Both the position numbers and the translations under genes were made by a program. The notes under the pieces are model-generated. The model had not been told where the DNA came from. It was given only the letters and a program-made list of their open reading frames with translations, and did no database searches. From NCBI GenBank assembly GCA_964576515.1, contig CAZNUW010000012.1:73939-137938 (forward strand): a stretch of 64,000 nucleotides of DNA, read 5' to 3'. Shown here in pieces: positions 25,605-34,178 of the stretch. Origin of the DNA: SHVO01 sp964576515. Lineage in GTDB: Bacteria > Pseudomonadota > Alphaproteobacteria > Rhodospirillales > Rhodospirillaceae. Within the stretch, counting starts at the first letter, position 1, and each line of letters opens with the position of its first letter.

Positions 25605-26315
25605 ATGGGCGCTGACACGACACAACCGGATGCGCCCATCGCCATCGGCCCGGGGCCGTACACCTCCTGGCGGGCTCAGCCTCTCGGCGCCATCACCGAG
25701 GATCTTGAGCAGACACTGATCCTCGATCTCATGGGGGATCTTGCCGGCCGGCGCGTCCTCGATGCCGGCTGCGGCGACGGTATGCTTGCATGTGTCGCCG
25801 CGACGCGCGGGGCGGAAGTCACCGGCGTCGACCCCGACCCCGCGATGCTCACGGCCGCACGACAGCGCGCCGCCAGCGCGGGCGTCAACGTGGGCCTTTT
25901 GGAGGGCCGGATCGAGCGGCTGCCCTTTGCTGATGCTTCATTCGATGTTGTTGTCGCCGTCACGGTGCTTTGTTTCGTGGAGGACGCGGCCGCCGCGCTG
26001 CGCGAGTGCGCCCGTGTTCTTCGGCCTGGCGGTCACCTGGTGCTGGGTGAATTGGGGCGCTGGAATACCTGGGCCGCGCTCCGGCGCGTGCGCGGCTGGT
26101 GCGGCTCGCCCACCTGGCGCGCGGCACGGTTCCGCAGCGCGGCCGAGCTTTCCGCGCTGGCGCGTCAGGCGGGCCTTTCGCTCGCGGCAATTCGCGGCGC
26201 GGTTTTTTACCCGCCGATAGCATTGGCCGCGCGCGCCATCGCGCCCATCGACCATTGGCTCGGACGACTCACCACCGTCGGCGCGGCCTTCATCGCCCTC
26301 AAGGCCCAACGATAG
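25605..26315 (+). CDS. Class I SAM-dependent methyltransferase
   Basis: This is a 236-residue UbiE/Methyltransf_11-type enzyme. The SAM-binding glycine motif is LDAGCGDGMLA (about 46-56), with the acidic GVDPDP after the second strand. Motif VVVAVTVLCFVEDA and the post-motif ECARVLRPGGHLVLGE follow. The substrate is not apparent; it lacks the paired cysteines expected of ArsM arsenite methyltransferases. Position in the sulfur module hints at a thiol, sulfide or small-molecule substrate, but this is a guess. The MFS gene starts 17 bases downstream. Confidence 0.85.
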   Translation: MGADTTQPDAPIAIGPGPYTSWRAQPLGAITEDLEQTLILDLMGDLAGRRVLDAGCGDGMLACVAATRGAEVTGVDPDPAMLTAARQRAASAGVNVGLLEGRIERLPFADASFDVVVAVTVLCFVEDAAAALRECARVLRPGGHLVLGELGRWNTWAALRRVRGWCGSPTWRAARFRSAAELSALARQAGLSLAAIRGAVFYPPIALAARAIAPIDHWLGRLTTVGAAFIALKAQR

Positions 26316-26331
26316 TCACCAGGGACTCGCG

Positions 26332-27579
26332 ATGCAGGACACTTCCGCAGCGTCAACGTCGTCGAGGGTGCGCCTGGGTCTCGTCGAGAATTGGCGGCAA
26401 TTCTCATTCCTCGTTCTGATCAATGCTTTCGTCGGCGGCATGGTCGGGCTTGAACGCACCGTGATTCCCCTGATCGGCTCGGAAGAGTTCAAGATCGCCT
26501 CCACGACCATCGTGGTCTCGTTCATCGTCAGCTTCGGCCTGGTCAAAGCCGTGGCGAACCTGGTCTCCGGCCACTTCGCCGACGTGTACGGCCGCAAGCA
26601 CATGCTCATCCTCGGCTGGCTGTTCGGACTGCCGGTGCCCTTCATGATCGGCTGGGGACCAAGCTGGGAATGGATCATTGCCGCGAACGCCCTGCTCGGC
26701 ATCAATCAGGGTCTCACCTGGTCGATGACCGTCATCATGAAGGTGGATCTTGTCGGCCCGAAGTCCCGTGGTCTCGCCGTCGGCCTCAACGAGTTCGCCG
26801 GCTATCTCGCCGTGGGACTCACGGCGTTTGTCACCGGATATATCGCGCAGCGCTATGGCCTCCGGCCCGAGCCGTTCTACCTGGGCATCGCCTACGCCGT
26901 TCTCGGACTTGTGCTGTCGATCTTCATCGTGCGCGACACGCGCGATCACGTCGGTTTGGAGGTTGCCAGTCATGCGATGGCGGCGGAACCCGTCAGATTC
27001 TGGGAAGTCTTCCGCCGCACATCGTTCGGCGACCGCAACCTGTTTGCCGCCTCGCAGGCAGGACTCGTCAATAATCTCAACGACGGCATGAGCTGGGGCA
27101 TCTTTCCCCTGTTCTTTACGGCGTTCGGCCTCGGTGTCGAACGGATCGGGATCCTCAAGGCGGTCTATCCCTTGGTGTGGAGCGTATTGCAAACGGTGAC
27201 CGGACCTCTCAGCGACCGGTGGGGCCGCAAGGGGCTGATTGTCGCCGGCATGTGGGTTCAGGCCGCCGCCCTGTTCATGACCGCGCTGACGCGGGATTTC
27301 GGGTGGTGGTTGCTGGCGAGCGTGCTGCTCGGGATCGGCACGGCGATGGTCCATCCGTCGCTCATCGCCGCCGTCTCGGACGCCTCGCATCCCTCGTGGC
27401 GGGCCCGTTCGCTCAGCGTCTACCGCTTCTGGCGCGATCTCGGCTATGCCATTGGCGCGCTCGCCGCGGGCATTATCGCCGACCTGTTCGGCATGGCCTG
27501 GGCCATCGCCGCGATAGGCGTCCTCACCCTTGCATCGGGCGCCGTGGTCGCGGTCGCGATGGTTGAAGATCGCTCATAG
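26332..27579 (+). CDS. MFS transporter
   Basis: The 415-residue product has about 12 hydrophobic segments. Both MFS signature loops are present: GHFADVYGRKHMLILG between helices 2 and 3, and GPLSDRWGRKGLIVAG at the matching place in the second half. The cargo is unknown. It ends the + strand run that begins with persulfide dioxygenase, so export of a sulfur compound or of the methyltransferase product is possible. No fused regulatory domain. Confidence 0.9.
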   Translation: MQDTSAASTSSRVRLGLVENWRQFSFLVLINAFVGGMVGLERTVIPLIGSEEFKIASTTIVVSFIVSFGLVKAVANLVSGHFADVYGRKHMLILGWLFGLPVPFMIGWGPSWEWIIAANALLGINQGLTWSMTVIMKVDLVGPKSRGLAVGLNEFAGYLAVGLTAFVTGYIAQRYGLRPEPFYLGIAYAVLGLVLSIFIVRDTRDHVGLEVASHAMAAEPVRFWEVFRRTSFGDRNLFAASQAGLVNNLNDGMSWGIFPLFFTAFGLGVERIGILKAVYPLVWSVLQTVTGPLSDRWGRKGLIVAGMWVQAAALFMTALTRDFGWWLLASVLLGIGTAMVHPSLIAAVSDASHPSWRARSLSVYRFWRDLGYAIGALAAGIIADLFGMAWAIAAIGVLTLASGAVVAVAMVEDRS

Positions 27580-27712
27580 AAGCCGGCTATAGGGGGGCGC
27601 TCATGCGGTCCTTCGGCCCGCACGCCGGGCTCTCGCGCACCGCCTTTTCTCCATGCGCCCGGCGCAGGATCCATGGCGAGTCGCTCCATGGAAGGTCGGA
27701 CTCATATTCGCT

Positions 27713-28429
27713 TTATCGCCCGAACAGACTCCCGAGCGAGAAGGACTTGGCTATCCAAAGGCTTGCGACGGCATCGGGCGCGCCGCGCGTCAGCCCGACA
27801 TGAACGCCCGTGCGAATGTCGAAGCCTTTCAAGTCATAGATCAGTCCGACACCGGCGCGAGCATCGGTCGGTTTCCCGGTGACCTTTTTCGCAAAAATCT
27901 CAAATCCCACCCGGTATCCGGGCCTTACCATCTCGGTAAGCGTGCTGGCACGCCAACCCGTCTCCGTTTGAGCGCCCCGCGGGTCAGAAAACCCGCCGGC
28001 ATTCACATGGACACGCAGATTGTCCGTGCGATACGTGGCGACGAGTTGCGACTCTATGCCGATGCCGCTGTGCGTATGGCGCACCGGCAGAAGTGCAAGA
28101 GTCTCGGCGCCCAGACCAATGGGCCCGGTAATGGGAACCCATTTGAAGCCGGCGGCGCCGTCTCCCAAAGCGTTATCGGACGGCTCATATTCCAATTCAG
28201 ATATGAGTTCGAGGTTTCCCGGAAGGCCCAGATTCGCACGCAGCAGCGGGGCGGTATAACCGGTCTCGCCGTTGTCGACCTCCACCCGGCCAAGTCCAAG
28301 GCGCATTTCCAGCGAATATGGGTCTGCGGTCCCCGCGTCGGTCGAACGATAAGGTGGAAACGCTTGAGCCGGGCCTGTCCGCAGCGAGACGGCCAGCATC
28401 AGCGCGGCAAATCCACAGGCTAGACGCAC
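27713..28429 (-). CDS. Outer-membrane beta-barrel protein (MetA-pathway transporter-like)
   Basis: The 238-residue product has a signal peptide (residues 1 to about 23, AQAF). The rest is a run of alternating strands rich in aromatic and glycine residues (LEMRLGLGRVEVDN, LELISELEYEP, VGLIYDLKGFDIRTGVHVGL) ending in a short aromatic-terminated strand, as in outer-membrane barrels often annotated as transporters of the phenol/MetA-pathway family. It is the last gene of a - strand run that begins with chrA and follows the DUF1080-like gene by nine bases. The role in chromate or oxidative stress is inferred from position only. Confidence 0.65.
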   Translation of the reverse strand: MRLACGFAALMLAVSLRTGPAQAFPPYRSTDAGTADPYSLEMRLGLGRVEVDNGETGYTAPLLRANLGLPGNLELISELEYEPSDNALGDGAAGFKWVPITGPIGLGAETLALLPVRHTHSGIGIESQLVATYRTDNLRVHVNAGGFSDPRGAQTETGWRASTLTEMVRPGYRVGFEIFAKKVTGKPTDARAGVGLIYDLKGFDIRTGVHVGLTRGAPDAVASLWIAKSFSLGSLFGR

Positions 28430-28438
28430 CGAATTCTC

Positions 28439-29140
28439 CTAATCGAGGTTGATTGCAGTGAGATCGTCAAAACTGCTGACGCTGTCGGCCTTGGTCCAGA
28501 GGCCAACCCGGCCCTGCCGTTGGAACGTCCCATCCTCCACGTCGAACAGGTGCGTTCCATTCAGCGACACATTGAACTTTGTACCCCGTGCGGTCACGCT
28601 TAGGTCGTTCCACTCCTTCCGGCGAACGGGAGCCTCTTTGCCGTAGGCGCCGGAACCGGCGCCGATGGGCTTCAAATCGACTCTCTTGCCGTTTTCCATT
28701 TTGTACATGACAACATTGTCCTCAAGGGCATTGGCGCGGACAACGTAGTAGTTGGCGTCGCTTTGAAAGCGCCAGACCAGGCCGGCCGCTTGATCACGTC
28801 GTCCCGAGATCGGCTTGAAGCGGACGGAGAGTTCGAGGTCTTTGGCCGTGAAGTCCTTCACGATGCAGAGCGGAAAACGGTAGTTCGTCGCGTCGGCGGA
28901 GGTTTGCGTGAGGACTTTGCCACCAGTTCCTTCCTCGCGCTGAACAATCCAAAGCGGGGGTCCGCCTTGGCCGGTCATGGCCATGGAGAATCCCGCCGGA
29001 GGGGCCTTCTCCTCCATGCTTTCGAAGTCGATTCTCAGGGTGTTTTGCTGCGCAAACAGCAGCGACGGCACGGCCGCTGATGCAGCCAGGCCCGCTGCAC
29101 CGATCATCAGCCCACGCCTTCTGAGGAGCTTATTCAGCAT
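28439..29140 (-). CDS. Tat/Sec-exported DUF1080 (3-keto-disaccharide hydrolase-like) jelly-roll protein
   Basis: I use ATG 29140 with GGGAG upstream; an ATG at 29176 would add 12 residues. The product is 233 residues. The start LLRRRGLMIGAAGLAASAAVPSLLFA is a Tat- or Sec-like signal. The mature domain resembles concanavalin-like jelly rolls of the DUF1080 family: DLELSVRFKPISGRRDQAAGLVWRF, YYVVRANALEDNVVMYK, LSVTARGTKFNVSLNGTHLFDVED, GRVGLWTKADSVSSFDD. Relatives bind or cleave sugars. It lies between the superoxide dismutase and the barrel gene, in what looks like a single operon. Its link to chromate is unclear. Confidence 0.72.
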   Translation of the reverse strand: MLNKLLRRRGLMIGAAGLAASAAVPSLLFAQQNTLRIDFESMEEKAPPAGFSMAMTGQGGPPLWIVQREEGTGGKVLTQTSADATNYRFPLCIVKDFTAKDLELSVRFKPISGRRDQAAGLVWRFQSDANYYVVRANALEDNVVMYKMENGKRVDLKPIGAGSGAYGKEAPVRRKEWNDLSVTARGTKFNVSLNGTHLFDVEDGTFQRQGRVGLWTKADSVSSFDDLTAINLD

Positions 29141-29234
29141 GATCGCACTCCCTATTCGATGTGAATGAATGTCCACGCCGCAAGGCCTTCATCTGCGGGC
29201 TCGGCTGCGAGGGCCGAGCCCGTGACCACCGTCC

Positions 29235-29954
29235 TTATCGGCGCGTTGCCGTCCGAGAAGCCGTATATGCAGCGCCGACCGAGTTCCAGTTGATCGCGCC
29301 CATAAACGCATCCACATATGCCGCGGCCCGCGCGCCGTAGTCCATGTGGTAGGCGTGTTCATACATGTCGAGTGCCAGGATCGGCATGCCGTCGGCGATC
29401 GTATTGGTGTGATCCGCCGCCCATTGGTTCACCAGCCGGCCCAGGCGCGGCGAATACGTCAACAGCACCCAGCCCGAACCTCCGCCGAGGGCCTTGCCCG
29501 TCGCGCTGAACTCATTGCGCCACGCGGTCACGCTGCCAAAGTCCTGGGTAATCGCCTTTGCGATGTCACCGGCTGGTTCGCCGCCGGCCCCCAGGCCTGC
29601 AAAGTAAATCTCATGCAGGATCATGGAGTTTGCCGCAATCAACTGCTCGCGCTTGAGGCCGTTGACCGCGAAGCCTTGGGCGGCCGTGAAGTCCAGCTTC
29701 GCCAGCTCGGCGTTGATGGCGTTCAGGCGGCGAACGGCGCCCACATAGTTGTTGTCGTAATGGCTGGTGATGATTTTATCCGACAGTCCTTTAATGGACT
29801 TGGGATCGAGCCCGAGCGGCTTGGGTTCATACCCGGGCCCGGCAGCAGCTTGCGCGCTGGCGGTTGACGGCGACAAAGCCGCAGCAACGCCTACCGCAGC
29901 AATGCCGGTAGCGGTCGCAAACAGTGCTTCACGTCTACCAATATCGTTTGTCAT
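29235..29954 (-). CDS. Exported Fe/Mn superoxide dismutase (ChrC-like)
   Basis: This 239-residue protein has a twin-arginine-like signal (GRREALFATATG... to SAQA, about residue 36). The SOD fold follows with likely metal ligands in ITSHYDNNYVG, MILHEIYF and LALDMYEHAYHMDYG (Asp and His). It converts superoxide to peroxide and oxygen, and export puts it in the periplasm. In the chromate transposon TnOtChr the chrC gene of the chrBACF cluster also encodes a superoxide dismutase, so its position 36 bases after the ChrB-domain gene fits a chromate-resistance operon. The first His motif has HYDNNY in place of the usual HHxxY arrangement. Confidence 0.88.
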   Translation of the reverse strand: MTNDIGRREALFATATGIAAVGVAAALSPSTASAQAAAGPGYEPKPLGLDPKSIKGLSDKIITSHYDNNYVGAVRRLNAINAELAKLDFTAAQGFAVNGLKREQLIAANSMILHEIYFAGLGAGGEPAGDIAKAITQDFGSVTAWRNEFSATGKALGGGSGWVLLTYSPRLGRLVNQWAADHTNTIADGMPILALDMYEHAYHMDYGARAAAYVDAFMGAINWNSVGAAYTASRTATRR

Positions 29955-29990
29955 ATGAGCCTCCTCTTTGGTTGTTCGCAGGTATCAAAC

Positions 29991-30446
29991 TCAAGCCGCT
30001 TGCGGCGGCCAGCCGTGCTTTTCGCCCCGTGCACCTTTTATCCAGGCATAGAGCGCGTCATAGATAACGAAGCCATGCTTCAACATGTCGTGGTCATCCG
30101 CGAAAGTCGCCGAAAGTCCGAGCGAGATCGCGAGCAGTCCCGGTGCTTCCGCGGCCAGGTCAAGCTTACCGGTATCCGCGCCGCGCACGATGAGGGCAAG
30201 TTGACAGAGCGCCGGGTCATTGAGACCGTATTTTTCAAGGAACGCGTCGAAGCTACAGAAGTCTTCGACGTGGGTCAGCTCGACGTCAGGAATATCGTAC
30301 GGAACGGCGCCGGACTCCTTCGCCACCTGCTTGACCTGGTCGGGTGGAACGAACAGGAACTCCGGCTTTTCATCGATGAACCTCGCCACCAGCCACGGGC
30401 AGGCAATGCGATCGATCTTTGGCCGCGCACGCGTCACCCATTTCAT
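29991..30446 (-). CDS. ChrB C-terminal domain protein (chromate resistance)
   Basis: Start ATG 30446 has GGAGGG upstream; the frame is open further but has no ribosome site there. The 151-residue product is the ChrB C-terminal domain on its own: MKWVTRARPKIDRIACPWLVARFID, FVPPDQV, DIPDVELTHVEDFCSFDAFLEKYGL and DDHDMLKHGFVIYDALYAW. Full ChrB regulators are about twice as long, with an N-terminal DNA-binding part that is absent here. It lies 19 bases after chrA. Its function without the regulatory half is unclear; a thiol- or metal-linked enzymatic role is possible. Confidence 0.85.
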   Translation of the reverse strand: MKWVTRARPKIDRIACPWLVARFIDEKPEFLFVPPDQVKQVAKESGAVPYDIPDVELTHVEDFCSFDAFLEKYGLNDPALCQLALIVRGADTGKLDLAAEAPGLLAISLGLSATFADDHDMLKHGFVIYDALYAWIKGARGEKHGWPPQAA

Positions 30447-30465
30447 GTCTGCCCTCCTTGCGGAT

Positions 30466-31740
30466 TCATGCCAGAGCAAGCCCCGCCAACGCTGCCGCCA
30501 GGATGACCCAGACAACAGCGGTTTTGGCCTTAAACACGTAAAGCGCGGCGAGCGAGACGCCGAAAATAGCAACGGCCATCAGTACGCCCGGCGCGTTTAC
30601 GAGTGTCTTATAGCCAAGCTCTACGGCGGTTGCGGCAATCAGTCCGACGACGCCGGCGGATACGCCCTCGAGAAAGTTTCGGATTGCGTTGTTATCGATC
30701 AATTGCTCAAGCTGGCTATGGAAGAAGAGGCCGAATGCAAAGGCCGGCAGAAAGATGCCCACAGTCATGACGACCGCGCCAAGCGGGCCGCCGCCGAAAT
30801 AGCCCACGAACGTCGAAAAGATAATCAGCGGCGCGGGTAAAATGCCGGACAGCGCGAGACCATCGAGGAACTGGGCATCGGACATCCACCCGTTGCCGAC
30901 TGCATCATCGCGCAGAAATGGGATGACCGTGTATGCCCCTCCGAAGGTGAGCAGGCCAGCCTTCAAGCCCGAAAGGAACAACTCCAACAGGGCCGGCTTT
31001 CGTTCCACGATGACCTCTGCCGCGAGTTCGGTTTCTGGACCGCCGAATGTCCTCCAGACGAAAAGAAACGTGATCCCGACCAAAGCTGCGACGAGCAGGC
31101 TCGCCGCCGCCCTTTGGGTACGCGCGGCGAGCATGTAAGCGAGGCCCGCTACGGGGAGGGTGATCCAGAAGGGCGTGCCGCCGAGAGCGGCCGCCCCCGC
31201 AGCGATTCCAAGTGCCCAAAGCCATCGGCTGAGGAGAATGTGGCTGCCAATCCGATGCACCGCGCGTACGATGAGCGCGATCACGGCGGGCTGCACACCG
31301 AGAAAGGCGGCGGCGACCGCTGCCGTTTGCACGATATCTGTCGCCAGGTAGACCCAGGACAGGGCAAACATCAGCACAAAACCGGGGAGCATGAACCCCA
31401 ACCCCGCAAGGAAGCCCCCAAGCCGCCCGCCGGAGATCATGCCGAAGAAGACGCACACCTCGTGCGCTTCCGGGCCCGGCAGGACTTGATATATCGCGAG
31501 CACGCGATTGAAGCGGGAACTGGAGATCCAGCGCTCCTCTTCCACAAGTTCGCGTCGGATCATCGCGATCTGCGCCACCGGTCCGCCCCAGGCGAGGAAT
31601 CCGAATCGCAGAAAGCGCAAAAAGATTTGGAGATAGTCGAGCTGAGGCGGGCCCGCGGCTTGATCGCCGCCAGCAGCTGACGCAGACGGCGTATCTAGGT
31701 CCGTTCCGGAATGGGAGACTCTCAAAGCATGCCCTATCAT
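30466..31740 (-). CDS. chrA: Chromate efflux transporter ChrA
   Basis: The 424-residue product is a long-chain CHR protein with two homologous halves. The first has FLRFGFLAWGGPVAQIAMIRRELVEEERW, and the second GLKAGLLTFGGAYTVIPFLRDDAV followed by LSGILPAPLIIFSTFVGY. About ten membrane segments are visible. It exports chromate using the proton motive force. It is the first gene of the - strand run chrA, chrB domain, SOD, DUF1080-like, barrel. The 245-base divergent gap to the YncE-like gene holds the promoters. Confidence 0.93.
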   Translation of the reverse strand: MIGHALRVSHSGTDLDTPSASAAGGDQAAGPPQLDYLQIFLRFLRFGFLAWGGPVAQIAMIRRELVEEERWISSSRFNRVLAIYQVLPGPEAHEVCVFFGMISGGRLGGFLAGLGFMLPGFVLMFALSWVYLATDIVQTAAVAAAFLGVQPAVIALIVRAVHRIGSHILLSRWLWALGIAAGAAALGGTPFWITLPVAGLAYMLAARTQRAAASLLVAALVGITFLFVWRTFGGPETELAAEVIVERKPALLELFLSGLKAGLLTFGGAYTVIPFLRDDAVGNGWMSDAQFLDGLALSGILPAPLIIFSTFVGYFGGGPLGAVVMTVGIFLPAFAFGLFFHSQLEQLIDNNAIRNFLEGVSAGVVGLIAATAVELGYKTLVNAPGVLMAVAIFGVSLAALYVFKAKTAVVWVILAAALAGLALA

Positions 31741-31885
31741 CCAGCGCTTGGCCGGAGGTTAGGGCAGCGCTTGGACGCAATGCGTCTGAGATAAGCGGGG
31801 AGGCTGCCTTGCCCCCACATAATATGATATCTCAATCTCGCCAATCTATTCAAGGGTCCAGCACTGACTTCTTCCCGCATCCCCC

Positions 31886-31899
31886 TTGATGCGGATCAA
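31886..31899. promoter_or_regulatory. Perfect FNR/FixK/Dnr-type box
   Basis: TTGATGCGGATCAA is an exact match to TTGAT-N4-ATCAA, the site for FNR/CRP-family oxygen or nitric oxide regulators. It lies 86 bases before the YncE-like start and about 146 bases from the chrA start, so it most likely controls the YncE-like gene under low oxygen. Confidence 0.8.
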
Positions 31900-31985
31900 T
31901 GCCGCTCGGCCGCAAGCCGAGGCAATGTTTGTGCGTCTGTCATACCGAGGCACAGGAACGAATCAGAGGCTAAGGGACATTTGTC

Positions 31986-32954
31986 ATGAACCACCTTCGC
32001 CATGCATTGATAGTAGTAGCCTCGCTGTTATCGCTGTCATCCGGTGCAGCGGGCCAGCAAGCCCCTATTCAAGGCAAGCTCTACGTAACGTCGTGGTTTG
32101 GCGGCGTTGTCAGCGTCATTGATCTCAGTAAGCGCGCCGTAACCGAGGAAATACGGGTCGGCGTGCAGAATCATAACGTCGTGCTGGCGCCAAGCCAGTC
32201 GCACGCATGGGTTACGAACAACAATGCCGGCACAGTGTCCGTCATCGATACCGCCACCGACAAAGTCGCACGCGAAATACGCGTGGGCCATGGTCCTCGG
32301 CACACCTATTTTAGTCCGGATGGCAAGGAAGCGTATGTCACGAACGAGTTCGATGACACCGTTTCCGTCGTTAATGTGGCGACTTACGAAGCCGCCAGCA
32401 CCATTCGCGTCGGCATGATGCCGCATTTCGCCCTAGTTGTCGGAGATCGGCTCTTCATTACCAATTTTGGGAGTGGCGATGTGTCGGTGGCGCGACGGCG
32501 GGAACGTGACGTGATTAAAACGGTGGCGGTGGGGTTCGGCCCTCTTGGAGCAGGCGCTACGAGAGATGGAAAACGCGTCTACGTAGCCTGCCACAACGCG
32601 AATCACGTCGCTGTGATCGATACGGACAGCCTTGAAGTGGTTGCGCGCATTCCGACGGATGCAGGCCCGGTACAAGTCACTGTGGCCCCGAATCAGCGGT
32701 TTGCATACGTCGCGAACGATGGCCAGGGCAGCGTGCAAAAGATCGATCTCACGACTGACAAGATCGTAAAAACCATCGCTATCGCGCACGACGCTGGAAG
32801 TCACGGGATCGGCTTTGCGGACGATGGCAAGGTGCTTCTCGTTACCAACACCGGAACCAGCACCGTCTCAATAATCGATACGCAAAATGACGTAATTCTG
32901 AGTACGGTGAAGGTAGCGGCGGGCCCGGAAGGGCTGGCGTTCAAACGCCCATAG
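31986..32954 (+). CDS. Periplasmic YncE-like beta-propeller (40-residue repeats)
   Basis: This 322-residue protein has a signal peptide (residues 1 to about 24). It contains seven repeats of roughly 40 residues with the pattern YVTN...DDTVSVVN...I.VG..P, the YVTN/YncE beta-propeller family. Such proteins are found beside denitrification and cytochrome genes, bind DNA or other proteins, or act as scaffolds. The repeat around DVSVARRRERDV is degenerate. An exact FNR/FixK box upstream points to anaerobic or nitric oxide control. A short GC hairpin with a T-run overlaps the stop. No heme or copper motif is seen. Confidence 0.85.
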   Translation: MNHLRHALIVVASLLSLSSGAAGQQAPIQGKLYVTSWFGGVVSVIDLSKRAVTEEIRVGVQNHNVVLAPSQSHAWVTNNNAGTVSVIDTATDKVAREIRVGHGPRHTYFSPDGKEAYVTNEFDDTVSVVNVATYEAASTIRVGMMPHFALVVGDRLFITNFGSGDVSVARRRERDVIKTVAVGFGPLGAGATRDGKRVYVACHNANHVAVIDTDSLEVVARIPTDAGPVQVTVAPNQRFAYVANDGQGSVQKIDLTTDKIVKTIAIAHDAGSHGIGFADDGKVLLVTNTGTSTVSIIDTQNDVILSTVKVAAGPEGLAFKRP

Positions 32955-32964
32955 GGGCTTTTTT
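32947..32964 (+). terminator. Weak intrinsic terminator after the YncE-like gene
   Basis: GCCC and GGGC pair around ATAG and are followed by six T residues; the loop includes the stop codon. The stem is only four pairs. From here to 33275 (about 320 bases) I see no convincing gene. Confidence 0.45.
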
Positions 32965-33275
32965 CCGTAAGCCACTCCTCGGAACGTTCAAGGGAGGCTA
33001 ACGGCTTTCTTCAGGCCTTGATGGTCGTCCTGTGTAGTTTCGGAAACAATGCCCGTGTAAGACCAATCGTGCCCAACCTTCGTTATGGACGGCTAGTGCA
33101 TTGACAAGCCGCTCGTATCGCGGGAAGCAGTCGCGGATTAAACAAGCGCTCGCCGCTGCGCCCCGAGCATTCCATCTGCCCCCAATTCGTTGTCCCACCA
33201 AAGGGAAGGATCGGCGCGCGAGACCGGCTCTTCCAACCGTTTGAAAAGGGCGCCTCTGCGCGGTACAGTGGCGGG

Positions 33276-33629
33276 ATGCCGATCCGTCGTCCTCAGACTT
33301 GGTTCGTCCTTCTGCTCATGGCCGCGTTCTTCGCGTTGGCCATGGCCGAAGCCGTCGCCATGCCGCGCGCGTTGACCGGGAGCGCTTCTGGTATGGCTGC
33401 GATGGACATGCCTGATTGCGCGGACATGAAAATGCCCGTCCCATGCAAAGACCCCAATATACTGTGCCTTGGCGCCGTCTGCATTCCGATGATTAGCTTC
33501 CTGGCCCCCGCATCCACGGCCCCCGTGTCGCGTGCATGGACCATGAGCGCCTACGAGGGCCGATTGGCCCCAGTCCTGCACGGACGAAACATCGCCCCCG
33601 CGCTCGAACCTCCCATCCTCATCGGCTAA
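33276..33629 (+). CDS. Small Met/Cys-rich exported protein of a copper efflux operon
   Basis: This 117-residue protein has one hydrophobic N-terminal segment that reads as a signal or anchor (WFVLLLMAAFFALAMAEAVA). A short region rich in Met, Cys and Asp follows: MAAMDMPDCADMKMPVPCKDPNILCLGAVC. Methionine/cysteine clusters of this kind bind Cu(I) or Ag(I) in the periplasm. It precedes the YtkA-like, TolC-like and Cus genes on the same strand and is probably the first gene of that operon. No family assigned. Confidence 0.6.
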   Translation: MPIRRPQTWFVLLLMAAFFALAMAEAVAMPRALTGSASGMAAMDMPDCADMKMPVPCKDPNILCLGAVCIPMISFLAPASTAPVSRAWTMSAYEGRLAPVLHGRNIAPALEPPILIG

Positions 33630-33722
33630 CGACGATCTCCTGACCGCATCCGCACTTGGTGCGCTGGCTGTAGCCGGCGGCCGCTGCGCGTGCTTCACGT
33701 CCAAAAGATGGGAATTCGAGTT

Positions 33723-34118
33723 ATGCGCTTTCATAAACTATTTGCTTTCATGCTGCCTCTCGCCATCGCGTTCGCGTCATCCAGCGCCTTCGCTGCCGCC
33801 AAGGACTACAAATTTGAGTTAGCTGGCCCGCCAATGATGGCCGGCAAATCCGCTCATGTGACCGTCCGGCTGATTCACGTTCCGGACAACAAAGCCGTGA
33901 CCAATGCCGAAATCTCCGAGGTGAAATTCGACATGGGGCCTGCCGGTATGGCCGGCATGGGCGCGCCCGCGAAGCCAATGCCCGCGAAGGAGCCCGGCAC
34001 CTACATGATCGAGACTCAGCCCTCCATGGCCGGCGCCTGGGGACTCACGCTCACCGCCAAAGTCAAAGGCGAGAGTGAGCCCGTGCGCGGCACTGTCGTT
34101 GTGACGGTGCCCAAGTAG
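33723..34118 (+). CDS. Periplasmic FixH/YtkA-like protein
   Basis: Start ATG 33723; an upstream in-frame ATG at 33690 would place residues before the signal peptide. The 131-residue product has a signal peptide (about 1-25, AFA-AA). An Ig-like beta domain typical of FixH/YtkA proteins follows: YKFELAGPPMMAGKSAHVTVRL, then a methionine-rich loop (MGPAGMAGMGAPAKPMPA), then GTYMIETQPSMAGAWGLTLTAKV. The methionines suggest copper binding. It probably hands Cu(I) to the CusB/CusA pump encoded downstream, in the way CusF does elsewhere. No cusF gene is present. Confidence 0.78.
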   Translation: MRFHKLFAFMLPLAIAFASSSAFAAAKDYKFELAGPPMMAGKSAHVTVRLIHVPDNKAVTNAEISEVKFDMGPAGMAGMGAPAKPMPAKEPGTYMIETQPSMAGAWGLTLTAKVKGESEPVRGTVVVTVPK

Positions 34119-34178
34119 CGTCATTGCCCAGCGGCGGCGGGGTCGATGTCCTGCCGCCGCCAACGCTTGGAGGTTGCC

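Noticed and set aside
32998..33201. - strand 67-codon frame between the YncE-like and copper genes
   Set aside because: No ribosome site or family signature; it might be a fragment of an old gene but cannot be supported.
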